The notes: generated by a model from the letters alone, not told the origin. 64,000 nucleotides of DNA from an uncultured Lachnospiraceae bacterium (GCA_910579865.1 CAJTXA010000014.1:50840-114839), one strand, 5' to 3'. Counted from the first letter of the stretch, positions 36,317-46,202 are shown. Numbers and translations are program-made.

Positions 36317-37039
36317 ATGCGTATGGAACTTCCAAAAAACAATAAAAAAGAACAATATATCGAGCGAACACAGTTGACCTTTAAGGACATTAAGGGATTT
36401 CGAAAAAAAGTACAATATATCTGGGAGTACTATCATATTTTATTCTTTACTGTAATAATTTGTGCTGCTCTTATTGGCGGAGTAGCTGCTTCTGTCTATA
36501 AAAATATCAAATATAAAACTATCTTTTATTGTACTATTGTAAATAACAATTTAACAGAAGAAACACATAAAGCTTTAACACAAGATTTCTCCAACTACAT
36601 TCATCTAAATGAAGAAAATGAAATCCTTACGATTGATAATAGTCTGACTATCGATTATGCAGAAAATTCTCCGCAACAGGAAAATACGTATTATTCTATT
36701 CAAAAACTAACTGCTTTGTTTGCTTCTCATACAGTAGACTGTTTTATTTCTGATGCTGTCGTTACAGAAGCCTATGCTACAACGGCTGGATTTTATGATT
36801 TAAATCAAATTTTACCACAAGATATGTTAGATGCACTTTCCGATCGCCTTGTAACCTTCGTTGCATATGAAAATGAAGATGCTCCTGGAATAGAAGGCTC
36901 CTATTCCATCGACATTACTGGCACAGAATTTGCAAAACAGTATGGTATTTATCTGGAACATGCCTATGTTAGTATCATTATAAACTCAGAACATATTGAT
37001 TCTGCTATTGCATTTATTCGATTTATCTTTGGACTATAA
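36317..37039 (+). CDS. Unknown single-span membrane protein
   Basis: The 240-residue protein starts at an ATG with AGGAGG 8 bases upstream. A basic cytoplasmic N-terminus is followed by one membrane helix (ILFFTVIICAALIGGVAASV, about residues 40-59) and an extracytoplasmic domain of about 180 residues with no Cys. The region LFASHTVDCFISDAVVTEAY recalls substrate-binding folds but I do not recognise a family. It is divergent from the DUF624 gene, a pairing seen in related Clostridia (from memory). Function unknown. Confidence 0.7.
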   Translation: MRMELPKNNKKEQYIERTQLTFKDIKGFRKKVQYIWEYYHILFFTVIICAALIGGVAASVYKNIKYKTIFYCTIVNNNLTEETHKALTQDFSNYIHLNEENEILTIDNSLTIDYAENSPQQENTYYSIQKLTALFASHTVDCFISDAVVTEAYATTAGFYDLNQILPQDMLDALSDRLVTFVAYENEDAPGIEGSYSIDITGTEFAKQYGIYLEHAYVSIIINSEHIDSAIAFIRFIFGL

Positions 37040-37082
37040 AAGCATAAAACTACTTCCATTCGAACAATATTGTCTAAAATCA

Positions 37083-37934
37083 TTATAATTTTAAACTGTA
37101 TTGTTCGAATTCTTTTTGTTCTCCATATCGTCTTTTCTCCTCTTTTCTTAGTCCACATCGCTCTGCTGTTCGAATCGAAGCAGCATTTTCTGGTCGTATA
37201 TAGCAACTTAGTCTTTTCCACAAATACTGTTTCCTTTTTTCCTTTACATATGAAAGAATCCCTGTTAATGCTTCCACTGCATATCCTCTTTTTCGAAATT
37301 CTGGAAGAATAGCATAACCAGCTTCCAGACAAATCCCCTTTTCTTTCCAAATAAAATGCGTATCTTCTTCAATCCCTGCTTCTCCAACAAAACAACCTGT
37401 TTGTTTTTCTTCGATTACCCACATTCCATAATCATAAAAAGGATAACGTACTCTACAATAGCTTTCTATAAATACTATAAGTTCTTCTCTATTTAACTTT
37501 GCTTGATCCACTTCTTTTTGTACATCTTTGCAGTGATAAAGCCGGAACAGATCCTCTGTATCCGACTTTTTTATTTCTCTAATAAACAGATGTTCTGTCT
37601 CAATTATTACAACAGGCAAATCATAATACCGCTGATACACTCGCTCTAAAAAACGAACGCTTTCTGCATCAATTCCTTGTAAAATATAGGGCGTTCCAGT
37701 CAGATGAAAAGAATCCTCTGTTTCCAATCCCACTACTGGTATATGCATCCGGTTTGCCAAGTCCAACGTTTCTTGCTTTTCTGTAAGGATTAGAAGTTCC
37801 TTACAAGAAATTCTATGATACAGCAATTCCAAAAACACTTCCGATAAATGCATAATTTTTCTTCCATTCCAATGAAATGTCTTTTTTTGCAAAAGTGTTT
37901 CACAGTCTGTAATAACGATTTTCCATTCCATCAT
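37083..37934 (-). CDS. GNAT family N-acetyltransferase with an extra N-terminal domain
   Basis: The C-terminal half (from about residue 120, LFIREIKKSDTEDLFRLYHC) is a RimJ/RimL-like GNAT fold with the acetyl-CoA loop YAILPEFRKRGYAVEALTGI and YIRPENAASIRTAERCGLRK. The first 110 residues (VITDCETLLQ, ELLILTEKQETLDLANRMHI) form a separate, HAD-like or receiver-like domain I cannot name. Start: an ATG at 37934 is chosen over a GTG at 37940. It lies 20 bases after the cyclophilin gene. Substrate unknown. Confidence 0.8.
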   Translation of the reverse strand: MMEWKIVITDCETLLQKKTFHWNGRKIMHLSEVFLELLYHRISCKELLILTEKQETLDLANRMHIPVVGLETEDSFHLTGTPYILQGIDAESVRFLERVYQRYYDLPVVIIETEHLFIREIKKSDTEDLFRLYHCKDVQKEVDQAKLNREELIVFIESYCRVRYPFYDYGMWVIEEKQTGCFVGEAGIEEDTHFIWKEKGICLEAGYAILPEFRKRGYAVEALTGILSYVKEKRKQYLWKRLSCYIRPENAASIRTAERCGLRKEEKRRYGEQKEFEQYSLKL

Positions 37935-37953
37935 TAACACAATCCGTTTCTTT

Positions 37954-38472
37954 TTAAAGTTTTTCTGGTTGTGGATAATCTACCCCATTTGTATCAACTG
38001 TAACCTTTTGTATCACTTGTGGTTCTAATGGTCGATCCATATAATCAGTTTCAATTTCTGCTATCTTATTTACTATATCCATTCCTTCAATTACCTTCCC
38101 AAAAGCTGCATATAAACCATCTAAATGTGGAGAAGTTTTATGCATAATAAAAAACTGGGAACCTGCGGAATTTGGCTCATTTGTCCGTGCCATAGAGAGA
38201 ACACCTTCTGTATGTTTCAATGGATTTTGAAACCCATTTGCATCAAATTCCCCTTTAATTGCATAATCGGGTCCTCCCATTCCTGTACCATCTGGGCATC
38301 CTCCCTGAATCATAAAATTACGAATTACACGATGGAAGATCAATCCATCGTAAAAATTTTCTTGAATTAAACTAATAAAATTATTTACGGTATTTGGTGC
38401 AATTTCTGGATATAACTCTGCTTTAATTGTATCCCCATTTTCCATTTCAAATACTACAATTGGATTACTCAT
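37954..38472 (-). CDS. Cyclophilin-type peptidyl-prolyl cis-trans isomerase
   Basis: The 172-residue cytoplasmic cyclophilin contains GLIFHRVIRNFMIQGGCPDG, GVLSMARTNEPNSAGSQFFI and HLDGLYAAFGKV, with the catalytic Arg in FHRV and the substrate-binding FxMQ-type block. No signal peptide is seen. It should catalyse prolyl isomerisation during folding. It leads a two-gene unit with the GNAT gene. Confidence 0.95.
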   Translation of the reverse strand: MSNPIVVFEMENGDTIKAELYPEIAPNTVNNFISLIQENFYDGLIFHRVIRNFMIQGGCPDGTGMGGPDYAIKGEFDANGFQNPLKHTEGVLSMARTNEPNSAGSQFFIMHKTSPHLDGLYAAFGKVIEGMDIVNKIAEIETDYMDRPLEPQVIQKVTVDTNGVDYPQPEKL

Positions 38473-38557
38473 CTGTTTTCCTCACTTTTCTTTTACTAAA
38501 ATATTTGTATCTCATTGTACGTCATACTTTCTATTTCGTCAACTATAAAACTCTTTT

Positions 38558-39349
38558 TTATTCTAAGTGAAATGGGTAAACTTTATTCTCTTTCATATAT
38601 TGTATGGATTGTTGTAAATCTATAAATTTTCGTACTTCAATTAAAATAGAAGGCTCTTGTTTTAATGATTTTCCAAATTGGCTAAACAACTTCCAATCCA
38701 AAATTCCTGTCCCAACTGGACGGTGTAAATCTTCAATCCCATTATTATCATTGATATGTATATGTGTAATATAGGATTGTAAACAGTCAAACCAGCGCAA
38801 TACTGGTGTACCAGAAATTTTCGCATGTGCCAAATCAAAACATATTCCAAATCGTGGCTCATCTTCCATTTTATGTGCAAGCTGTGTAATCATATCTGGT
38901 GCTTCATCAAACATATTTTCAATATAAACCATCTGATTTGGATATTCTTTTAATATCTTTCGCCAATAAATTTCATTTAAATTTAACCAAGTATCTAAAT
39001 ATGATTTCAGTTTAAAATTTACAATATAATTTGTGTGAAAAATAACCGCTTTTACTCCCATTTCCTGTGCAATTTCCATACTTTGATGTACTCGATAATC
39101 ACTTACTTCAAAGATTTTAGGATCTCCACTATTGATACTTATATCAAAAAATGCTCCATGAAGGGTATCTTTCGAACAATCCCTTCCTATTTCTTTGTAC
39201 CGTTTCATAATATTTTGAACTGATATTCGATCATCCATAACAGCTGGAATATAAAATTCATTATATTCAAATGCTGCTTGATATTCTTCTGCAAATCTAA
39301 CATAACGATCCAATTCATCTAAAAATGGGATACAAGATAATTGATTCAT
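38558..39349 (-). CDS. TIM-barrel sugar isomerase/epimerase or AP-endonuclease-like protein
   Basis: The start is the ATG at 39349 (GGAGG upstream), which overlaps the cyclase stop in an ATGA. The 263-residue protein fits the AP_endonuc_2 TIM-barrel family: metal-ligand regions AVIFHTNYI, YIENMFDEAPD, GICFDLAHAKISGTP, THIHINDNNG, and a late ILIEVRKF. Both sugar isomerases and endonuclease IV-like enzymes share this fold; the small size and context favour an isomerase-like role. It is translationally coupled to an adenylate cyclase. Confidence 0.8.
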   Translation of the reverse strand: MNQLSCIPFLDELDRYVRFAEEYQAAFEYNEFYIPAVMDDRISVQNIMKRYKEIGRDCSKDTLHGAFFDISINSGDPKIFEVSDYRVHQSMEIAQEMGVKAVIFHTNYIVNFKLKSYLDTWLNLNEIYWRKILKEYPNQMVYIENMFDEAPDMITQLAHKMEDEPRFGICFDLAHAKISGTPVLRWFDCLQSYITHIHINDNNGIEDLHRPVGTGILDWKLFSQFGKSLKQEPSILIEVRKFIDLQQSIQYMKENKVYPFHLE

Positions 39350-41238
39350 ACACTCCTCCATCCAAAAAGAAATTTTCTACCTTCTTCTTCTTCCTCTCTA
39401 AAAATACCTTTTACTTCATATACAGATACCTTTTCCTTTTTCCCTTTTAAAGATATCTCTCCTGTAAATACTGTTTTAATTCGATCCTTGATTCGTTCTC
39501 TTACCTCACTGCTAATCAAAATTTGTCCTGAAGCAGCAATCCCTTCCAATCTAGAAGCAGTATTTACGGTATCTCCAATTGCAGTATAATCCATCCGAGA
39601 TGCGCATCCTATATTTCCGATAACAGCTTCTCCACAATGTACGCCGATTCCAAATGTAACTGATTTTCCATATTTTCCCTTATATTTCTGATCCAGTCCA
39701 CTTGCACTGTCTCGAATATCCCATGCAGTACAGATTGCCCGAAATACATAGTCCTCTATATCTGCTGGTGAATTAAATACTGCCATTGCAGCATCCCCTA
39801 TAAATTTATCCAGTGTTCCACCATTTTTTGCCACTGCATTTGCAACTAAACTTAAATAACTGTTTAAAATATCTACAACCTGTTCTGGCTCCAAACTTTC
39901 TGAAAGGGTCGTAAATCCTCGCAAATCTACAAATAAAACAGCAATATCCTTTCGAATAACACCTATCTTAGCCTCAATTCCTCCTTCCTTTACAATTTCA
40001 TTCACTACCTGTTCATCTACATATTTTTTAAAAACTCCTTCTAATACAGCTCTTTCTCGTTTCGCCCGAATATAATTTACACCCAAATTCATTACTGTAA
40101 TTCCAATTACAAATATAATTGGAATCAAGACTGGTACATAGTACCCTAATTTATTTAAAATACAGCAGCCTAACATCTGAACAGCAAGCAGTAATGTTGC
40201 CTCAATAATCGTGCGCAGCCCACCACTAAAAGAAATCACGATAAAAAAAGCGCCTACAAAAATTCCATAATAAAATGCTAGAAATGTTCGTGAAACATGT
40301 AATCCTGTTTTCTGTGTCATAAGTGCTTCTAATATATTAGCATGTACTTCTATCTCTGTCATTTCTGTATTTCGCTGATTTGGCACTTTATAAGTTCTCT
40401 CTCCTTTTGTATCATCTCCTACTAATACAATGCTATTGCGAAAAGTAGAAGCTGGTACCTCTCCTGTAAGTACATCATAAAATGAATAGACTGTATAATC
40501 TGTACTTCTCTTTGAATAATTAAATGCAAAAGAACGATCGATATCTAATTTGGGCAAAGAATAGGGCTCTCCTATGCTATCTCGATACATTTTATAAATT
40601 GCCACTGGAAAACTGTCCATTTCTATATCATCTATTGTAATATTTGCAACTGCATTTCGAATATAACCATCTACGGAATACTTTGCAATATTGGTAACAC
40701 CAGTAATTGTATAGGGCAGCAGATCCTGATAGGGTAATATTACATCTGATACTATCACAGGTTCTGTATCCTCTATGAAATCAAACACTTCTGCTTCCTT
40801 TATTGTAGGCTCATTTTTCTGTATAACAGCCGGAGTACCAATGCAAATATTATCATATTTTTTACAGATCTCTTTTAGCATTTTATCCCCTTTGTAGTCT
40901 TTTTTTTCAGAGTAAAGCAAATCCAAGCCAATTACATTTGGTGCATCCTTTGGTACGCAATTTAAAATCTCAATAAATTCTGCTGTTTTACTTCTTGACC
41001 AATCCTGATAATCTCCTAGCTTCTCTACTGTATCTGAATCAATCATTACAATCTTTATCATATTTTCATTTTGATTTCGGCTAATACACTGATAAATTGC
41101 ATCACTTACAATATTATCCACTGGATCTAACGTTCCTGTCAGTACCAACATTCCTGCTAAAACAGCCAAATACCCTGCACCAAATAATACATATAACCTC
41201 CATAAAATTTTTCTCCATTTTTTCCACTGTATATTCAC
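39346..41238 (-). CDS. CHASE2-domain membrane adenylate cyclase (class III)
   Basis: A GTG at 41238 overlapping the fic stop (GTGA) is the likely start; 630 residues. An N-terminal membrane helix is followed by an extracellular CHASE2 domain (SDAIYQCISRNQN ... VIGLDLLYSEKKD), three closely spaced membrane helices (about residues 320-400) and a class III cyclase domain. Metal ligands sit in VLFVDLRGF and FIGDAAMAVF. The base-specifying Lys (LDKFIGD) and Asp (MDYTAIGD) and the NTASRLE transition-state region favour ATP, so cAMP is the predicted product. It is coupled to a Fic gene upstream and a TIM-barrel gene downstream. Confidence 0.92.
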   Translation of the reverse strand: MNIQWKKWRKILWRLYVLFGAGYLAVLAGMLVLTGTLDPVDNIVSDAIYQCISRNQNENMIKIVMIDSDTVEKLGDYQDWSRSKTAEFIEILNCVPKDAPNVIGLDLLYSEKKDYKGDKMLKEICKKYDNICIGTPAVIQKNEPTIKEAEVFDFIEDTEPVIVSDVILPYQDLLPYTITGVTNIAKYSVDGYIRNAVANITIDDIEMDSFPVAIYKMYRDSIGEPYSLPKLDIDRSFAFNYSKRSTDYTVYSFYDVLTGEVPASTFRNSIVLVGDDTKGERTYKVPNQRNTEMTEIEVHANILEALMTQKTGLHVSRTFLAFYYGIFVGAFFIVISFSGGLRTIIEATLLLAVQMLGCCILNKLGYYVPVLIPIIFVIGITVMNLGVNYIRAKRERAVLEGVFKKYVDEQVVNEIVKEGGIEAKIGVIRKDIAVLFVDLRGFTTLSESLEPEQVVDILNSYLSLVANAVAKNGGTLDKFIGDAAMAVFNSPADIEDYVFRAICTAWDIRDSASGLDQKYKGKYGKSVTFGIGVHCGEAVIGNIGCASRMDYTAIGDTVNTASRLEGIAASGQILISSEVRERIKDRIKTVFTGEISLKGKKEKVSVYEVKGIFREEEEEGRKFLFGWRSV

Positions 41239-42134
41239 TCCATCACCTTCCCCCAATCAAGATAAGTTACCATAAATCGATTTTGATTCTTTAATACCTC
41301 ATAAAGATTATCATAAACAGTTTTTAACATATATTGAATAAATGGCGTTATATCACAAAATAAATTTTCACTATTTTCTAATGCCTGATAATAGTCCTGT
41401 GCTGTTTCATTAATTGTCTTACTTAATGTAATTGCACTAAAATTCTCTAAACCAGAACGAATTAGAAAATCAGAAGTAATCAGCCTGCCAATTCTTCCAT
41501 TTCCATCACAAAATGGATGCATATAGACAAAATAAAAGTGTAAAATCGCAACTTTTATATAAGGAGAAGCTATGTTCTTTTCATGGTAAAAATGAAAAAA
41601 TTGTTGCATACAATATTCTAACAGCTCTGGCTCTGGTGCCTGATGTGTTCCAACTACTACCACTCCCTTTCTAAATTTTTCGCCTGATAAGTTTGCATTA
41701 TCACATACACCATCTGTAACAATCTGCCACAACTGAACCAATGTATCTACATCTCTTTTTTGAGAAAGATTTAAATATTTCACTGCACGATAGGTATTTA
41801 AAATCATACGTTCTCCCTTTGTCTCTGTTCGCTTTGCCCGAAATATATCAAATAATTCATCAATTGTTGTATCTGCTCCTTCGATCCGGCAGCTATGGAA
41901 AGATTCTTTTTCAATTGAAATATCCGTATCGATTGAAGTAATTGATATATTTTTATACATCAGATCAATATCGGATAACAATTTTTCAGGAATGGCAGAA
42001 GGGCACCATGTAAGAGAATATCCTAATGCATCCCGTATTGGTAATTTTTCTAATTTTTTTTGTCTTTCTTCTAATACCTGTTGTGCATGATAATCACCCA
42101 ACTTTGCATCACGTTCTAACTGTTTATAGTTCAT
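41235..42134 (-). CDS. Fic-domain protein (adenylyltransferase-type) with N-terminal inhibitory helix
   Basis: Fic proteins transfer AMP or related groups to proteins. The start is the ATG at 42134 (GGAGG upstream); 299 residues. The catalytic loop HPFCDGNGRIGR is complete. An autoinhibitory motif of the (S/T)xxxE(G/N) class, SCRIEG, lies near residue 80, so this is a class II Fic whose inhibitory helix is built in. A winged-helix C-terminus is not evident. Its 3' end overlaps the cyclase start. Confidence 0.9.
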   Translation of the reverse strand: MNYKQLERDAKLGDYHAQQVLEERQKKLEKLPIRDALGYSLTWCPSAIPEKLLSDIDLMYKNISITSIDTDISIEKESFHSCRIEGADTTIDELFDIFRAKRTETKGERMILNTYRAVKYLNLSQKRDVDTLVQLWQIVTDGVCDNANLSGEKFRKGVVVVGTHQAPEPELLEYCMQQFFHFYHEKNIASPYIKVAILHFYFVYMHPFCDGNGRIGRLITSDFLIRSGLENFSAITLSKTINETAQDYYQALENSENLFCDITPFIQYMLKTVYDNLYEVLKNQNRFMVTYLDWGKVME

Positions 42135-42380
42135 ATTGATACCTCCATTTTTCGTTCTTATTATCACTTATTCTATTTCTCAATCAATAGAACCCTTCTT
42201 TTATTCTCAATAGTTTCATTATAGTCAGATTATTACAAAATTTCAATATTCCCCCATTATTTCTTATATTAATCAATCATGTCTTCTGCAAAATCCTACT
42301 TTCTATCATTTCTTCTCTATCGTTATTTATATGTAAATTTTTTCCATTAAGAATCTACATGAAAAATACCAATAAGTACA

Positions 42381-42409
42381 TTGACTTTTCCAATCGCTAT
42401 TTGTAGACT
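42381..42409 (+). promoter_or_regulatory. Promoter of the MATE exporter gene
   Basis: TTGACT (42381-42386), 17 bases, TAGACT (42404-42409). The rest of the 334-base fic-MATE spacer shows no gene. Confidence 0.7.
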
Positions 42410-42468
42410 AGGTTCGAAAACATCATCAATTTAGAATTAAAATTATTTAAAGCGGAGGGGTTAATAAT

Positions 42469-43920
42469 ATGAAACAATATATTCCTAAAATGACTGTTCC
42501 TACAATTTTACAGCCTAAAAAAAGAAAAAAATTTTTAAAGGAAAACCTAACCATATCATTAGAAAAAAAACAAAATATGGTTCGAGATATGACAGAAGGT
42601 TCTCCTATGAAATTAATTGTCCAATTTGCAATTCCATTACTTTTTGGTTATCTATTTCAACAGTTCTATAGTCTGGTGGATACTGTTATTGTTGGACGTT
42701 TTTTAGGTGTCAATTCTCTTGCCTCTGTTGGTGCTACAAGTTCCATTAATTTCTTAATTATTGGTTTTTGTATGGGCGTTTGCAATGGCTTTGCTATTCC
42801 AGTTGCACAATGTTTTGGTGCAAAAGATGAATCTGCCTTAAGAAAATATGTTGCCAACGGGGTCTGGCTTTCTGGTCTCTTTGCTGTTATTATGACATTT
42901 GTTGTTACGATTCTATGCCGAAATATCTTAATATGGATGAAAACACCAACCGATATTTTAGAAGGTGCCTATCAATATATTGTAATTATATTTATTGGAA
43001 TTCCTGTTACTTATCTTTACAATATGCTATCTGGTATTATTCGTTCGCTTGGTGACAGCAAAACTCCTGTTTTGTTTTTAACTTTATCTTCTATATTAAA
43101 TATTATATTAGATTTATTTTGTATTGTTGAACTTCATATGGGTGTTGCAGGAGCAGCGATTGCTACAGTTATCTCACAAGGAGTATCAGGTATCCTTTGT
43201 TTTTTCTATATGAAGAAAAAATTTACTATCCTTAAACTAACCAAAGAGGATTGGAAGCTAAATCCTCTTTATATTAAAAATTTAATTAATATGGGAGTGC
43301 CAATGGGACTTCAATACTCTATTACTGCAATTGGAAGTGTTATTTTACAAAGTGCAGTTAATACATTAGGTTCTCTCGCTGTTGCTGCAGTTACTGCTGG
43401 AAGTAAAATCGGAGGGTTTTTCTGCTGTCCATTTGAGGCAATGGGTTCTACTATGGCGACTTATGGCGGACAAAATGTGGGAGCTGGCAAATTAGACCGT
43501 TTAGGGAAAGGACTTCATTCCTGTCTTATTCTTGGTTTTAGTTATGCGATATTGGCTTTTATTTTTCTACTTTTCTTTGGAAAAAATCTTGCTGTACTAT
43601 TTATTGAACCAGATCAAATGGAAATTTTAAGCAATGTCCATTTATATCTATTATTAAACAGTGGTTTTTATATTTCATTAGCTCTGGTAAATATTATTCG
43701 CTTCTTAATTCAAGGAATGGGCTTTAGCCGTTTTGCTATTTTATCAGGACTATTTGAAATGATTGCAAGAACATTCGTTGCTTGTTTATTTGTACCAATA
43801 TGGGGATTTCAGGGTGCTTGCTTTGCGAATGCTGCCGCATGGTTATTTGCCGATCTTTTTTTAATCCCAGCTTTCTTTTACTGCAAACGTCGTATGGCTG
43901 CATCACTTCAAAATAATTAA
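42469..43920 (+). CDS. MATE family multidrug exporter
   Basis: The 483-residue integral membrane protein has the two MatE repeats: GSPMKLIVQFAIPLLFGYLF with the QFYSLVDTVIVGRFLG helix, and GVPMGLQYSITAIGSV later. About 12 helices are predicted. These are Na+ or H+ antiporters of cationic drugs or metabolites. A basic, roughly 40-residue N-terminal extension precedes helix 1. GGAGGGG precedes the ATG. It is monocistronic, with a terminator 20 bases downstream. Confidence 0.93.
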   Translation: MKQYIPKMTVPTILQPKKRKKFLKENLTISLEKKQNMVRDMTEGSPMKLIVQFAIPLLFGYLFQQFYSLVDTVIVGRFLGVNSLASVGATSSINFLIIGFCMGVCNGFAIPVAQCFGAKDESALRKYVANGVWLSGLFAVIMTFVVTILCRNILIWMKTPTDILEGAYQYIVIIFIGIPVTYLYNMLSGIIRSLGDSKTPVLFLTLSSILNIILDLFCIVELHMGVAGAAIATVISQGVSGILCFFYMKKKFTILKLTKEDWKLNPLYIKNLINMGVPMGLQYSITAIGSVILQSAVNTLGSLAVAAVTAGSKIGGFFCCPFEAMGSTMATYGGQNVGAGKLDRLGKGLHSCLILGFSYAILAFIFLLFFGKNLAVLFIEPDQMEILSNVHLYLLLNSGFYISLALVNIIRFLIQGMGFSRFAILSGLFEMIARTFVACLFVPIWGFQGACFANAAAWLFADLFLIPAFFYCKRRMAASLQNN

Positions 43921-43935
43921 AAAAATAAAACAAAA

Positions 43936-43986
43936 AAACTATCATATTGCGTATTTTTAATACTATACTTTATATGATAGTTTTTA
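43936..43986. terminator. Bidirectional terminator between MATE and leuA
   Basis: AAACTATCATAT pairs with ATATGATAGTTT; T-rich on the plus side and A-rich before it, so it works for both convergent genes. Confidence 0.85.
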
Positions 43987-44018
43987 TTTTTATCTTATTT
44001 TCAAAACAAGTGTTCTAC

Positions 44019-45677
44019 TTATAATAATCCAGAACGATTAATTGCTGCCATTAAGGCATAAATTGAAGATTTAATAATATCTTCATCTAATCCAGCACCC
44101 CAAATAATCTGTCCATCTACCATAATGCTGACATAAGACATCGCTTTGGAAGAAGTTGTACGAGATACTGCATGTTGTTCATAATCTGTCAATTCATATT
44201 CTATTTTAAAATGTGCTTTTAATGCATTACTCACTGCATCCAAACGTCCATTTCCATGTCCAAATACCTCTGTTTTATTTCCATTCTGTTCGATTGTTAC
44301 TGCTGCATCAATACCATCTTTTTGCTGGAAATGACATTCTAAAATATCAAATTTCTTTTCTACATCCCGATAATTTTTCTTAAAGATTTCATAAATTAGT
44401 TCTGCACTTAACTCCTGATCTTTTTTATCTGAAACATCCTTCACCAAATAGCCTAATTCTTCTCTCATCCGATAAGGAATCGACAAACCATAATTTCGTT
44501 TTAATACATAGCTTACTCCTCCCTTACCAGATTGACTGTTAATTCGAATCACATCAGAATCATAGGTTCGTCCGACATCCTTTGGATCAATTGGAAGATA
44601 TGGAACATCCCAAACGGTTCTCTTTCCTTCTTCCCAAAATGTCATACCCTTTGCAATTGCATCTTGATGAGAACCAGAAAACGCTGTAAATACCAAATCT
44701 CCTGCATATGGCTGCCGTGGTGACACCTGCATCCCAGTCAATCTTTCATATGTTTTTACAATCTTTTTCATATTTGTAAAATCCAATTGATTTTCGACTC
44801 CATGGGAATGTAAATTCATAGCAAGTGTAATAATATCCACATTTCCAGTACGTTCTCCATTTCCAAACAAAGTTCCCTCTATTCGATCTGCCCCTGCCAA
44901 TAATCCAAGTTCTGCATCACAAATACCACTTCCTCGATCATTATGTGGATGTAACGATAATAATACATTTTCCCGATATTTTAAGTTCTTACTGATATAC
45001 TCTACCTGACTTGCAAATACATGAGGAATTGCATTTTCTACTGTAGTTGGAAGATTAATAATAGATTTACGATCCTTTGTTGGCTTCCATATCTCTAACA
45101 CTGCATTGCATACATCTAATGCATAATCCATCTCAGTTCCTTGAAAACTTTCTGGACTATATTCAAAAGAAATATTTCCTTTGACATTCTTTGCTAGTTC
45201 ATAAACCATCTGTGCACCATTTACAGCAATTTCTTTTATTTCTTCTTTTGATTTTCGAAATACCTGCTCTCTTTGCGCAACTGAAGTGGAATTATATACA
45301 TGTACAACTGCATTTGGAGCACCATCTACTGCTTCAAATGTTCTTTTTATAATATGATCTCTTGCCTGTGTCAGCACTTGTACTGTAACATCTTCTGGAA
45401 TCATATTTCGTTCAATTAAAGTACGTAAAAAACGATATTCTGTATCAGATGCTGCTGGAAAACCTACCTCAATATGTTTAAATCCAATTTCTAACAGCAT
45501 CTGGTAAAACTCCAATTTTTCATTTAAGCTCATTGGCTCCACAAGTGCCTGATTTCCATCTCTTAAATCTACACTACACCAAATTGGCGCATGGTCAATT
45601 GCATCCTTTTTTACCCAATCATAGCAATCGACTGGTGGCATAAAATATGTTTTTTGATACTTTTCAAATCCTTTCAT
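44019..45677 (-). CDS. leuA: 2-isopropylmalate synthase
   Basis: LeuA condenses acetyl-CoA with 2-oxoisovalerate, the committed step of leucine synthesis. The ATG at 45677 (GGAGGAAAAC upstream) gives 552 residues, the length of the LeuA2 class. SVDLRDGNQALVEPMSLNEK carries the catalytic Asp and Arg, LHPHNDRGSG gives metal-binding His, and the regulatory domain ends DEDIIKSSIYALMAAINRSG. No leuB/C/D or ilv genes are adjacent. Expression is controlled by the leucine T-box upstream. Confidence 0.95.
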   Translation of the reverse strand: MKGFEKYQKTYFMPPVDCYDWVKKDAIDHAPIWCSVDLRDGNQALVEPMSLNEKLEFYQMLLEIGFKHIEVGFPAASDTEYRFLRTLIERNMIPEDVTVQVLTQARDHIIKRTFEAVDGAPNAVVHVYNSTSVAQREQVFRKSKEEIKEIAVNGAQMVYELAKNVKGNISFEYSPESFQGTEMDYALDVCNAVLEIWKPTKDRKSIINLPTTVENAIPHVFASQVEYISKNLKYRENVLLSLHPHNDRGSGICDAELGLLAGADRIEGTLFGNGERTGNVDIITLAMNLHSHGVENQLDFTNMKKIVKTYERLTGMQVSPRQPYAGDLVFTAFSGSHQDAIAKGMTFWEEGKRTVWDVPYLPIDPKDVGRTYDSDVIRINSQSGKGGVSYVLKRNYGLSIPYRMREELGYLVKDVSDKKDQELSAELIYEIFKKNYRDVEKKFDILECHFQQKDGIDAAVTIEQNGNKTEVFGHGNGRLDAVSNALKAHFKIEYELTDYEQHAVSRTTSSKAMSYVSIMVDGQIIWGAGLDEDIIKSSIYALMAAINRSGLL

Positions 45678-45728
45678 GTTTTCCTCCATTCTGCCATTCT
45701 ATAGCAACTCTTTTTCTTTTTTGGAATC

Positions 45729-46020
45729 TAAAAAAGCCTTGCATCTCGTATAAAAAACTATACTAGAGACGCAAGACATACTTACGCGGTACCACTCTAT
45801 TTCATGATTTCTCATGCTCTTATCGGTACGGGAATAAATTCCTTATACCTTTCCCCTTTAACGGTGGGCATCCGACTGCATCTACTCCATCATTTTTTAT
45901 TTAAAATCAGTTTCAAGCAGCAACTCCACGGTGAGTTCCTTATCTTTCCTCTACTGTCTCACACCAGCCGACAGCTCTCTGTATTTAGAACGATATATAC
46001 TATTCCGTTTCTTTGTCTTT
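45729..46020 (-). promoter_or_regulatory. T-box riboswitch, leucine specifier (CUC), leuA
   Basis: The T-box motif GTGGTACCGCG is at 45785-45795. Stem I elements AGAGAGC and CTGGTG lie upstream, and the specifier loop reads GAA-CTC-ACC with CTC (Leu) at 45933-45935. A terminator hairpin (CTTGCGTCTC/GAGATGCAAG) with TTTTTT lies at about 45735-45775. Uncharged tRNA-Leu should stabilise the antiterminator and turn leuA on. Confidence 0.93.
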
Positions 46021-46028
46021 CGTTTTTT

Positions 46029-46057
46029 ATCATAACATAACCTTTCTAAAATGTAAA
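46029..46057 (-). promoter_or_regulatory. Promoter of leuA
   Basis: TTTACA (46052-46057), 17 bases, TATGAT (46029-46034). Confidence 0.75.
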
Positions 46058-46091
46058 GACTTATTTTTCAGTACAACTATTCCCTTCTCTT

Positions 46092-46202
46092 AAACTTCTT
46101 TCCCGTGTCAATCGAGAAATAGGAGACTGGTTGATTCAGCATATTCTAACAGAGGATCGGGATTTGGCAAACTACATTCGTACTTCTTCCTCAAAAAAGT
46201 GA
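46092..46202 (+). pseudogene. 3' remnant of a bacteriohemerythrin gene
   Basis: The plus frame reads SRVNREIGDWLIQHILTEDR, DLANYIRTSSSKK and a stop. The W-L-x-x-H-I-x-x-x-D spacing is that of the last iron-ligand helix of bacteriohemerythrins, O2-binding proteins common in motile anaerobes. The remaining roughly 100 residues are missing; the upstream sequence is the leuA promoter. The remnant overlaps the GH105 stop by 12 bases. Confidence 0.5.
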
